NCBI GenBank assembly: GCA_038210185.1
Contig: JBBQWX010000078.1
Location: 1-20,512 of the forward strand
Length of the DNA: 20,512 nt
Source: Fodinibacter sp038210185
Lineage (GTDB): Bacteria > Actinomycetota > Actinomycetes > Actinomycetales > Dermatophilaceae
Reading direction: 5' to 3'
Part shown: piece by piece, positions 1 through 6,051 of the stretch
Position numbering within the stretch: position 1 is the stretch's first letter
Layout: each line of letters begins with the position of its first letter
Notes under the pieces: model-generated
Seen by the model: only the letters and a program-made list of their open reading frames with translations
Told to the model about the DNA's origin: nothing
The model's database searches: none
Program-made: the position numbers and the translations under genes

Positions 1-31
1 GCACGGGCGGTCCCCCTGCACCCGCCCGTGC
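1..31. terminator. Stem-loop at left edge
   Basis: GCACGGGCGG (1-10) pairs perfectly with CCGCCCGTGC (22-31) across an 11-nt loop. It lies downstream of the minus-strand regulator and may end a gene entering from the left. There is no U-tract, as is common in GC-rich actinobacteria, so a terminator role is inferred from position and stem strength. Confidence 0.4.
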
Positions 32-38
32 ACGCTCC

Positions 39-96
39 GGTGGGTGGCGCCCCTTCGGGCGGCGCCACCCACCACCCCCCCGCCTACGGGGGGTGG
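39..96. terminator. Two overlapping hairpins after the XRE gene
   Basis: Hairpin A pairs 39-51 with 61-73 (13 bp, with an inner CUUCGG-type loop possible at 53-58). Hairpin B pairs 72-80 with 88-96 (9 bp, 7-nt loop). They share bases 72-73, so their outermost pairs compete. Hairpin B begins 6 nt after the stop codon of the minus-strand regulator. This placement suggests a strong terminator, possibly bidirectional. Confidence 0.55.
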
Positions 97-102
97 ATGC
101 CG

Positions 103-333
103 TCAGCCCGCCTCGCGCTCGACGCTCAGCACGTCGCCGACCTGGCACTGCAGCACCTCACAGATCGCGGTGAGCGTGCTGAACCGCACCGCCTTGGCCC
201 GGTCGTTCTTCAGCACCGAGAGGTTGACCACCGTGACCCCGACCGCCTCGGCGAGGGCGGCCAGGGTCATCCCCCGCTCGTGCAACAGCCCGTCGAGGTG
301 GCACACCACCCGGTGCGGCTCGTCGACCGGCAT
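103..333 (-). CDS. Small XRE-family (Cro/CI-type) transcriptional regulator
   Basis: A 76-residue protein that is almost entirely a helix-turn-helix DNA-binding domain. The helices lie around residues 20-42 (MTLAALAEAVGVTVVNLSVL), followed by the FSTLTAICEVLQCQVGDVL segment typical of YozG-like XRE proteins. The start was chosen because ATG at 333 overlaps the upstream gene's stop by one base (TGATG), which indicates translational coupling. Small XRE regulators of this type are commonly paired with DUF2975 membrane proteins, as here. It probably binds the palindromic boxes upstream of the pair and regulates its own operon, but that is inference. Its ligand or signal is unknown. Confidence 0.85.
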   Translation of the reverse strand: MPVDEPHRVVCHLDGLLHERGMTLAALAEAVGVTVVNLSVLKNDRAKAVRFSTLTAICEVLQCQVGDVLSVEREAG

Positions 334-956
334 CAGACCAGCCCGTCGACGTCGTCGCGCAGCCGGCTGCCGACCTTGAACGCCTCGGCGAGCAGTGCCA
401 CGACGAACCCCGCGACAACCGGAGCCCACGGCACGTCGAGCCGCAGGCTCGGGTCGAGGCCCCCGAGGTCGACCTGGTTGAGCAGGACGCCGTGGATCGG
501 CAGTGCGACGAAGAACAGGACGAACGGCCCGATGACGAGTAGGCCGGCGACCAGTCGCAACCGGCGCACGTTGGCGGCTGCGAAAGGGTCTCCCGCGGCG
601 ATCGTGCGCATCACCACGACCACCAGCCAGCAGCCCGTGGCCACCATGAGCACGACGAGCACCCCGGGCACGAGGTCGAGGAGCCGCTGGGCCGGCGACG
701 GTTCGGCCAGTGTCACGACGTAGTCCGCAGCGCTGTACCTCGTGCCGACGGCATCAAGCTTCGGCACGGTGACCGCACTGAGGAAAGGGAGCGGGATGCC
801 GTCACCCCCCACCCAGCGCACCACCGGGAGGACGACGTTGGCGACGGCGGTCAGGACGACGACGATCGCGAGCATCACGCCGAGCGCCCATCGGTCGGCG
901 CGGTCGAAGGCGAGCAGGTCGCGACGCGGGTGGCTGGGAGCGGCGGTGTCGTTCAT
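333..956 (-). CDS. DUF2975 family membrane protein
   Basis: A 207-residue integral membrane protein of unknown function. Four hydrophobic segments are visible: near residues 20-46 (WALGVMLAIVVVLTAVANVV), around the LVPGVLVVLMVATGCWLVVV stretch, around LLVIGPFVLFFVALPIHGVL, and a C-terminal one ending near the stop. The GDPFAAANVRRLR motif between the second and third segments is the hallmark of DUF2975. The ATG at 956 is preferred over upstream in-frame starts because GAGGGG lies 6 nt before it. It is the first gene of a two-gene unit with the XRE regulator. It may sense or transmit a membrane signal to that regulator, which is inference from pairing only. Confidence 0.85.
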   Translation of the reverse strand: MNDTAAPSHPRRDLLAFDRADRWALGVMLAIVVVLTAVANVVLPVVRWVGGDGIPLPFLSAVTVPKLDAVGTRYSAADYVVTLAEPSPAQRLLDLVPGVLVVLMVATGCWLVVVVMRTIAAGDPFAAANVRRLRLVAGLLVIGPFVLFFVALPIHGVLLNQVDLGGLDPSLRLDVPWAPVVAGFVVALLAEAFKVGSRLRDDVDGLV

Positions 957-980
957 GGTGGTCCCCTCGGCTTCGAGGCT

Positions 981-1028
981 ATCGACTGTCGATAACAATG
1001 ACTGACGATATGCATATCGACAGTCGAT
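981..1028. promoter_or_regulatory. Triple palindromic operator upstream of DUF2975-XRE pair
   Basis: ATCGACTGTCGAT (981-993) and ATCGACAGTCGAT (1016-1028) are each perfect 13-bp palindromes around one central base. With one further base each they form a 14-bp inverted repeat. Between them, 997-1009 matches the first box at 10 of 13 positions, and GATATGCATATC (1007-1018) is a 12-bp palindrome. The cluster lies 25 bp before the DUF2975 start and 114 bp before bpa. It is a probable binding region for the neighbouring XRE protein; the protein assignment is inferred. Confidence 0.7.
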
Positions 1029-1062
1029 GTCAACCCGGACGTCCGAGCGCCCCCATCACGAC

Positions 1063-1108
1063 GTCGGGTGCTCAGACGGCTGTCGGGGCGACCAGCTGAG
1101 CACCCGAC
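1063..1108. promoter_or_regulatory. 13-bp inverted repeat upstream of bpa
   Basis: GTCGGGTGCTCAG (1063-1075) is the exact reverse complement of CTGAGCACCCGAC (1096-1108), with a 20-nt spacer. It ends 33 bp before the bpa start, just upstream of the proposed -10 at 1130, so it covers the expected -35 region. It could be an operator for bpa or an RNA hairpin on a transcript passing through. No known factor is recognised. Confidence 0.5.
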
Positions 1109-1129
1109 TCCGTGGGCGAAGGGGTGGGG

Positions 1130-1141
1130 CAGGATGGGGCC
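1130..1141 (+). promoter_or_regulatory. Leaderless -10 element of bpa
   Basis: CAGGAT at 1130-1135 resembles the actinobacterial -10 hexamer and is followed by exactly 6 nt before ATG 1142. No purine-rich ribosome site is placed correctly other than the GGGG inside this spacer. Transcription is expected to begin at or next to the A of the start codon. Confidence 0.45.
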
Positions 1142-1777
1142 ATGAGCGAGCAGCCCGCCGACGAGCAGGACCAGGACGACTCCGAGGGCCGCGCGGTCCC
1201 TGCCACCGTGACGACCGACGGCGAACGGGTCGTGGTCGTCACCCCCGACGGCATGGGGGTGGCCCCGCACCACGGCCAGCCCGCCCATGACGGCCGCGAG
1301 CGCCCGACCAACCCGGCCGACCTGGTCGAGCAGCCGGCGAAGGTGATGCGGATCGGGTCGATGGTCAAGCAGCTGCTCGAGGAGGTGCGCAGCGCCCCGC
1401 TCGACGAGAAGGGCCGAGCCCGCCTCGCCGAGATCCACCAGCGCTCGATCGCCGAGCTCGAGGACGGCCTGGCCCCGGAGCTGGTCGAGGAGCTCGAGCG
1501 GATCACCCTGCCCTTCACGGACGAGTCACCCTCCGACGCCGAGCTGCGCATTGCGCAGGCCCAGCTCGTCGGGTGGCTGGAAGGCCTCTTCCACGGCATC
1601 CAGACCGCACTCGTCGCGCAGCAGATGGCCGCGCAGGCCCAGCTCCAGCAGATCCGCCAGCTGCCCCCAGGCACGAGCCACCAGGGCATGCAGTCGACCG
1701 GCGCCCCGGGCATGCTGCAGGCCTCGCGCCCGCACGGCGAGCCCGGGCACGCCGAGGGCACCGGCCAGTACCTCTGA
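1142..1777 (+). CDS. bpa: Bacterial proteasome activator Bpa/PafE
   Basis: A 211-residue homologue of the ATP-independent proteasome activator Bpa (PafE, Rv3780 in Mycobacterium tuberculosis). That protein forms a dodecameric ring and docks on the 20S core to feed in unfolded proteins. The acidic, low-complexity N-terminus (about 1-60) is followed by the conserved helical core from residue 61 (LVEQPAKVMRIGSMVKQLLE), the ELEDGLAPELVEELERITLP stretch, and SDAELRIAQAQLVGWLEGLF. A C-terminal GTGQYL supplies the GQYL tail that inserts into the 20S alpha-ring pockets. ATG 1142 is chosen over an in-frame ATG at 1112 because homology and the -10 spacing fit it. No proteasome subunits are in the window. 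The call rests on strong recognisable identity to the family. Confidence 0.95.
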   Translation: MSEQPADEQDQDDSEGRAVPATVTTDGERVVVVTPDGMGVAPHHGQPAHDGRERPTNPADLVEQPAKVMRIGSMVKQLLEEVRSAPLDEKGRARLAEIHQRSIAELEDGLAPELVEELERITLPFTDESPSDAELRIAQAQLVGWLEGLFHGIQTALVAQQMAAQAQLQQIRQLPPGTSHQGMQSTGAPGMLQASRPHGEPGHAEGTGQYL

Positions 1778-1802
1778 CGCACCCGTCCCAGCGCGGCCGG
1801 GG

Positions 1803-1964
1803 CGCCAGACCGCGACCCAGCACCTCGACATCCTCGTCGACGACCTGGCGACGTCGAGCGCCTGGGCGATGCAGTGCGGGGCCACCCTCGCCGACACCCA
1901 GCCGCAGGACGACGTGCGGGTCCTCCTCGACCCGGTGGGGCACCCGTTCTGCCTGGTCCTCCAG
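1803..1964 (+). pseudogene. C-terminal remnant of a VOC/glyoxalase-like protein
   Basis: About 54 codons read HLDILVDDLATSSAWAM, then CGATLAD, then VRVLLDPVGHPFCLVLQ. This is the usual end of glyoxalase/bleomycin-resistance-like (VOC) proteins, where a metal-site residue and the DPxGHPFCL turn occur. No start codon or ribosome site precedes it, and the N-terminal half of the domain is absent because bpa ends 25 bp upstream. After 1964 the frame drifts into non-homologous sequence. I read it as a decayed fragment, convergent with the FAD dehydrogenase gene. Confidence 0.7.
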
Positions 1965-2020
1965 TCGGCGGGATGCGGAGCCTGGCCAACCGGGCAGGGA
2001 GCGCCCCCGCCGCCCCACCT

Positions 2021-2037
2021 GGCGCGGCGGGCGCGCC
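2021..2037. terminator. Short GC hairpin after the FAD dehydrogenase
   Basis: GGCGCG (2021-2026) pairs with CGCGCC (2032-2037) around a 5-nt loop. It begins 5 nt past the stop of the minus-strand gene. It could terminate that gene, and because the sequence is symmetric it could also stop rightward transcription from bpa. Confidence 0.35.
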
Positions 2038-2042
2038 TGCGC

Positions 2043-3716
2043 TCACAGGGCCGACGCGGCGGCCCGGCCCGCCGTCCTGCCCGAGAACAGGCAGCCCCCG
2101 ACGAAGGTCCCCTCGAGGGCGCGGTACCCGTGCACGCCCCCACCGCCGAAGCCGGCGACCTCACCGGCGGCATAGAGCCCGGGCACCGGTTCCCCTGACG
2201 GCCCGAGCACCCGACCGGACAGGTCGGTGTGCAGGCCCCCGAGCGTCTTTCGCGACAGCACCCGCAGGCGCACCGCGACGAGCGGGCCGTACTTGGGGTC
2301 GAGGATGCGGTGCGGCGGAAACGCACGCTTGGTGAGCCGGTCACCGCGGTAGCGCCGGGCGACCCGGATCGCGGCGACCTGGGTGTCCTTGGTGAAGGGG
2401 TTGTCGACCTGGCGGTCGCGCTCGACGACCTGCCGCTCGATGTACGCCGGGTCGAGGGGGGCGTCGGGGGTGAGGGCGTTCATCTTCGCGACGAGCTCAC
2501 CGATGGTCGCGGCCGTGACCCAGTCCTCGCCGTGGTCGAGGAAGGCCTGCACCGACGGGGTCACCTTCGTGACCGGCCGGCGGAGCACGTCGCGGTAGCG
2601 CTTCTGGGTGAGATCCAGGTTCTGCTCGGAGCCGGAGAGCGCGAACTCCTTGCCGGCCAGGGCACGGTTGAGCACGAACCAGGAGTGGTCGAACCCGGTC
2701 TGCCGCAAGTGGTCGAGCGTGCCGAGCGTGTCGAACCCTGGAAGGTAGGGGGCGGGCAGCCGGTTGCCGCGGGCGTCGAACCACATCGCGCTCGGGCCCG
2801 GCAGGATGCGGATGGCGTGCCCCGGCCAGATCGGGTCCCAGTTGCGCACGCCCTCGACGTAGTGCCACATCCGGTCGCGGTTGACGACAGACCCGGCGAC
2901 GGCCTCGGTGATCGCGAGCATCCGGCCGTCGACGTAGGCCGGCACCCCGGTGAGGAGGTCGTCGGGCGGGGCGCCGAGCCGCTCGGGCCAGTTGGCCCGC
3001 ACGAGGTCGTGGTCGGCGCCGATACCGCCGGACGTGACGAGAACCGCCTCGCCTCCGTACTCGAAGTCGCCGACGACGTCGCGGTTGCTCTTGACGCCTC
3101 GCGGCGAGCCGTCCGGCGCGAGCACGACACCCCGCGCTCCCGTGACCGCGCCGTTGGTGCGCACCAGCTGGTCGACCCGGTGACGTGGCCGGTAGAACAC
3201 GCGCCCGGCGGCGATGTGCTCGCGCACCCGGCGCTCGAACGGCGCGACGACCCCGGTGCCGGTGCCCCACGGGATGTGGAAGCGCGGCACCGAGTTGCCG
3301 TGCCCACCGCTCGTGCCGTCACCGCGCTCGGCCCACCCGACGACCGGGAAGAACGAGATGTCCTGCTGCTTGAGCCAGGACCGCTTCTCGCCCGCGGCCC
3401 ACTCGACGTAGGCGCGCCCCCACCGGCGCCCCCAGTGGTCCGGGCCCGGGGTGCCGTCGGGCTGGGCGAGCCGGTCCCAGCCGGCAGTGCCCTCCCAGTC
3501 CTGCCAGGCGAGCTCGAAGGAGTCGGAGATGCCCATCCGGCGCTGCTCGGGGCTGTCGACGAGGAAGAGCCCGCCGAGGCTCCACCAGGCCTGGCCGCCG
3601 AGGTTGGCCTCGCTCTCCTGGTCGAGCAGCACCACCGACTTCCCGGCGTCGGCGAGCTCGCACGTGGCGACGAGCCCGGCGAGTCCTGCACCCGCGACGA
3701 CGACGTCGGCATCCAT
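2043..3716 (-). CDS. FAD-binding dehydrogenase (Rv0785/flavocytochrome c-like)
   Basis: A 557-residue flavoprotein. The N-terminus MDADVVVAGAGLAGLVATCE has the GxGxxG dinucleotide fold (GAGLAG, residues 8-13) and an acidic residue after the second strand. The C-terminus has the second FAD-contact motif GLYAAGEVAGFGGGGVHGYR. QAWWSLGGLFLVDSPEQRRMG and SDSFELAWQDW are characteristic of the actinobacterial FAD-binding dehydrogenase group related to fumarate reductase flavoproteins and 3-ketosteroid dehydrogenases. Full length matches that group. Substrate is unknown; a hydrophobic oxidisable compound is plausible. It lies 9 bp downstream of the HAD gene in the same direction, so co-transcription is likely. 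It also appears to have its own leaderless promoter overlapping the HAD stop codon. Confidence 0.88.
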   Translation of the reverse strand: MDADVVVAGAGLAGLVATCELADAGKSVVLLDQESEANLGGQAWWSLGGLFLVDSPEQRRMGISDSFELAWQDWEGTAGWDRLAQPDGTPGPDHWGRRWGRAYVEWAAGEKRSWLKQQDISFFPVVGWAERGDGTSGGHGNSVPRFHIPWGTGTGVVAPFERRVREHIAAGRVFYRPRHRVDQLVRTNGAVTGARGVVLAPDGSPRGVKSNRDVVGDFEYGGEAVLVTSGGIGADHDLVRANWPERLGAPPDDLLTGVPAYVDGRMLAITEAVAGSVVNRDRMWHYVEGVRNWDPIWPGHAIRILPGPSAMWFDARGNRLPAPYLPGFDTLGTLDHLRQTGFDHSWFVLNRALAGKEFALSGSEQNLDLTQKRYRDVLRRPVTKVTPSVQAFLDHGEDWVTAATIGELVAKMNALTPDAPLDPAYIERQVVERDRQVDNPFTKDTQVAAIRVARRYRGDRLTKRAFPPHRILDPKYGPLVAVRLRVLSRKTLGGLHTDLSGRVLGPSGEPVPGLYAAGEVAGFGGGGVHGYRALEGTFVGGCLFSGRTAGRAAASAL

Positions 3717-3728
3717 GGCCAGACCCTA
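3717..3728 (-). promoter_or_regulatory. Leaderless -10 element of the FAD dehydrogenase
   Basis: On the minus strand TAGGGT (3728-3723) is followed by 6 nt and ATG 3716. The TAG of this hexamer is also the stop codon of the upstream HAD gene. No Shine-Dalgarno sequence is seen. Confidence 0.5.
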
Positions 3729-4427
3729 TGCCCCGACGACCCGCACGCGGCCACCCTCGACCGAGGTCGACAGGTGCGCGAGGTCGGGCACGACGAGGTC
3801 GGCGAGCAGCTCCAGCTCGTCGCGCGGTGTGGTGCCGAGCACGGCGACGAGCGCCCGGCATCCGGCGGCGTGACCGGCACGCAGCCCGGCGACCGCGTCC
3901 TCGACGACGAGGCACTGGGCCGGGTCCACACCGAGCCGGGTCGCGGCGGTCATGAACGGGTCGGGCCAGGGTTTGCCGCGATCGACGTCGGATGCCGTGA
4001 CGACCACCGCCGGGTGTCGCAGCCCGGTGGCCGCGAGGCGGGCCTGGGCGAGGTCGCTGGTGCCGGACGTGACGATGGCGGTCGGCACCCCACCGTCGGC
4101 GAGAGCCGCCAGCAGGGCTGCCGCACCGGGCAGCACGACGATGCCGTCGACGTCGGCCACCTCGATCTCACGGATCCGTTCGAACGCCTCGGGCCGGCGC
4201 TCCACCGGCAGCAGGTCGGCGATCACGCCTGCGGCAGGGATGCCGTGGAACCCCAGGAGCCGCACCGGGTCGACGCCGAACTCGCCGCACCACCGGACCC
4301 AGGATCGCTCGACCGCCGCGATGGAGTCGATGAGCGTGCCGTCCAGGTCGAGCAGCACCCCGGCAAAGGGCTCGTCGAACGGCTCGTCGACCGGCACGAC
4401 GACGCAGGCGGAGGGGGGAACCGGCAT
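3726..4427 (-). CDS. HAD superfamily hydrolase, subfamily IA phosphatase
   Basis: A 233-residue phosphatase of the haloacid dehalogenase superfamily, expected to act on small phosphorylated metabolites such as sugar or polyol phosphates in the cytosol. Motif I is LLDLDGTLID, with nucleophile D27 and acid D29. The helical cap follows, motif II is AIVTSGTSD, the motif III lysine lies in GKPWPDPFM, and motif IV is CLVVEDAVAGLRAGHAAG. A DEPFDEPF repeat precedes motif I. ATG 4427 is chosen because a TAGGCT hexamer lies 7 nt upstream, which fits leaderless initiation; the GAGGAGGAG further up is too distant to act as its ribosome site. The exact substrate cannot be told. The FAD dehydrogenase gene follows after 9 bp. 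Confidence 0.9.
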   Translation of the reverse strand: MPVPPSACVVVPVDEPFDEPFAGVLLDLDGTLIDSIAAVERSWVRWCGEFGVDPVRLLGFHGIPAAGVIADLLPVERRPEAFERIREIEVADVDGIVVLPGAAALLAALADGGVPTAIVTSGTSDLAQARLAATGLRHPAVVVTASDVDRGKPWPDPFMTAATRLGVDPAQCLVVEDAVAGLRAGHAAGCRALVAVLGTTPRDELELLADLVVPDLAHLSTSVEGGRVRVVGA

Positions 4428-4440
4428 GCCGGTCAGCCTA
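4428..4440 (-). promoter_or_regulatory. Leaderless -10 element of the HAD gene
   Basis: TAGGCT on the minus strand (4440-4435) is followed by 7 nt and then ATG 4427. Confidence 0.5.
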
Positions 4441-4741
4441 GGGTCTCCTCCTCGGCGGCCTGAAGTACGTCCGGACCCCTACGTGTCCTCCATGAACGAG
4501 GCGGTCGAGCCCACCCGGCATCCTCCCTCCCCGGCCCGCCCAGCAGGCCCGAGCCGACGCGGGTCACCGCGCCGGAGTCGCCGCCCTGACGACGGCTCCT
4601 GCGACGTGGGCAGCGCCAGGGGCGGCGCTCGAGGTGACGCAGCCGGTCAGGGTCGACCCTGAGAGCGGACACCGGAACTGGGGGTCGATCCCCGGTCCAC
4701 CCCTGATGTGGTCGGGCGGCCGACTGCGCCACCGTGGGCGG
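4441..4741. other. Divergent intergenic region, no gene seen
   Basis: About 300 bp separate the leftward HAD gene from the rightward flippase-like gene. I see no convincing reading frame, tRNA or mobile element. An open frame from 4493 (plus) is arginine- and proline-rich and looks like GC shadow coding. The one distinctive element is the palindrome at 4647-4662. Confidence 0.6.
4647..4662. promoter_or_regulatory. 16-bp perfect palindrome, candidate operator
   Basis: TCAGGGTCGACCCTGA is its own reverse complement over all 16 bases. It lies 79 bp upstream of the flippase-like gene and 220 bp from the HAD start, a suitable distance for a regulator of the former. No cognate regulator is encoded nearby. 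Confidence 0.45.
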
Positions 4742-5905
4742 ATGACGACCCGCGCCCGCGCCGTGACCAGGTTCGCCCTCGCCGGCGGCGCGGCGGCGGC
4801 CCTCGTCGCGCTGGTCCTGCCCCGCGCCACCGGCGCGCAGTGGCACGACATCGCACAGGCCCTGTCCCGCCCGACGGCAGCGCAGCTCGCCGTCCTCGCG
4901 GTGCTGTGGCTCGCGGGCCTGGTGGTGCACACGCCCTCGCTGACGGCAGCCCTGCCGGGGCTGTCGCACCGGCGGGCCCTGCTGCTCAACCTCAGCGGGT
5001 CCTTCGTGTCGAACCTGCTGCCTCTCGGCGGGGCGGCCGGCACCGTCCTGAACTGGCGGATGGCGCGCGCCTGGGGGTTCAGCCCGGGCGCGTTCAGCCG
5101 CTGGGCCGTGGTCACGAACCTCGCCGACACCGTGGTCAAGCTCATGCTCCCGGGGCTCGTCCTGTGCTGGTTGGCGTTCGGCTCGTCGGCACCGCCGCGA
5201 ACGGTCCGGACCGCGGCCGTGGTCGGGAGCGCCCTGCTCGCCGTCACCGTGCTCGTGGTGGCCCTGCTGGCTCGTGACGACCGCCCGCTGCGCTGCGCCG
5301 GGCGCTGGGCCGACCGGGCCGCAGCGCGCATCCGCTCCGTTCCCGTCGCACCGGAGGGCTACGGCGAGCGGGCTGCGCGGTTCCGCTCGGACTCGGCGCG
5401 TCTCGTTCGGGACGGCTGGGGTCGGATGCTCGGCGCCAAGCTCGCCTACGCCGCGCTGCAGGCGCTCCTGCTCTGGGCCTGCCTGTCGGTGGTCGGCGGC
5501 CCGGTCGCACCCGTCGTCGTCGCCTCGGCCTTCGTGGTCGAGCGCGTGCTCTCCATGGTCGTCCTGACCCCGGGCGCGACCGGTGTGGTCGAGGTCGGGA
5601 TGGCGGGCGTCCTCGGTGCGCTCGGCGCGGAACCCGCCGCTGCCGCCGCGGGGGTGCTGCTCTACCGCGGCCTCGTCGTCGGCATGGAGGTGCCGGTCGG
5701 TGGCCTGGCCCTGCTCGGGTGGTGGGCCGGCCAGCGGCGGGTCGCCGTGGGAGGAGCCCCTCGGCGTCAGGTTCCGGGTGTCGTCCGCCAGCTCCGTCCG
5801 CAGCTGCTCCTGGTTCCGCTGCCCGTCGCGGCCCTGCGCCGCGGCCGCACCTCACTGCCACCTCAGAGGTACTCGGCGAAGAAGGCCGCCACGTCGTCCG
5901 GCTGA
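4742..5905 (+). CDS. UPF0104/LPG-synthase-like integral membrane protein
   Basis: A 387-residue multi-pass membrane protein of the lysylphosphatidylglycerol synthase transmembrane (UPF0104, COG0392) family, often proposed to be lipid flippases. Hydrophobic helices begin at residue 9 (FALAGGAAAALVALVLP) and recur through AVLAVLWLAGLVVHTP, GSALLAVTVLVVALLA and the C-terminal pair. Conserved family pieces are LNLSGSFVSNLLPLGGAAGT and LTPGATGVVEVGMAGVLGAL. ATG 4742 gives the family N-terminus; no strong ribosome site is visible. About 55 residues after GWWAGQRR are basic, proline-rich and unlike the family. They run antisense to a coding-like stretch, so the true C-terminus may have been replaced or extended. 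The lipid substrate is unknown. Confidence 0.85.
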   Translation: MTTRARAVTRFALAGGAAAALVALVLPRATGAQWHDIAQALSRPTAAQLAVLAVLWLAGLVVHTPSLTAALPGLSHRRALLLNLSGSFVSNLLPLGGAAGTVLNWRMARAWGFSPGAFSRWAVVTNLADTVVKLMLPGLVLCWLAFGSSAPPRTVRTAAVVGSALLAVTVLVVALLARDDRPLRCAGRWADRAAARIRSVPVAPEGYGERAARFRSDSARLVRDGWGRMLGAKLAYAALQALLLWACLSVVGGPVAPVVVASAFVVERVLSMVVLTPGATGVVEVGMAGVLGALGAEPAAAAAGVLLYRGLVVGMEVPVGGLALLGWWAGQRRVAVGGAPRRQVPGVVRQLRPQLLLVPLPVAALRRGRTSLPPQRYSAKKAATSSG

Positions 5906-6024
5906 TCCGTGACGTTCCGGTACCCCTCGGACCGGCCCGTCGACGGATACTCGACCACCGGCAGCGCCTTCTGCGTGACCGAGGCCGCGGTGGCGGGCCA
6001 GACCGACCGCACCGGAACCGGCGG
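5863..6024 (-). pseudogene. Possible C-terminal gene remnant, family not recognised
   Basis: On the minus strand one frame reads WPATAASVTQKALPVVEYP, then STGRSEGYRNVTDQPDDV, then AAFFAEYL and a stop at 5863. The mixed composition (N, Q, K, Y, F, acidic residues) is unlike the arginine- and proline-rich shadow frames around it. No start codon with a ribosome site is found before the promoter of the next gene at about 6039. It overlaps the end of the flippase-like gene tail-to-tail by 43 bp. It may be the 3' end of a lost gene or a small intact one. I cannot name a family. Confidence 0.35.
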
Positions 6025-6038
6025 TGGAGCAGCCGACC

Positions 6039-6051
6039 TAGGCTGGTGCGC
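6039..6051 (+). promoter_or_regulatory. Leaderless -10 element of the phosphoesterase gene
   Basis: TAGGCT (6039-6044) is followed by 7 nt and ATG 6052. The same hexamer and spacing precede the HAD gene on the other strand. Confidence 0.5.

Noticed and set aside
2229..4463. Very long plus-strand open frame over the FAD dehydrogenase and HAD genes
   Set aside because: It is antisense to two genes with full motif support, is rich in Arg, Gly, Val and His in the way of GC-rich shadow frames, and shows no domain.
4493..4662. Plus-strand open frame starting ATG 4493
   Set aside because: It is Arg- and Pro-rich with no ribosome site and no continuation resembling a protein family.
4671..4697. tRNA T-arm-like stretch GGGGGTCGATCCCC
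   Set aside because: No acceptor stem, anticodon arm or proper TTC loop can be built around it.
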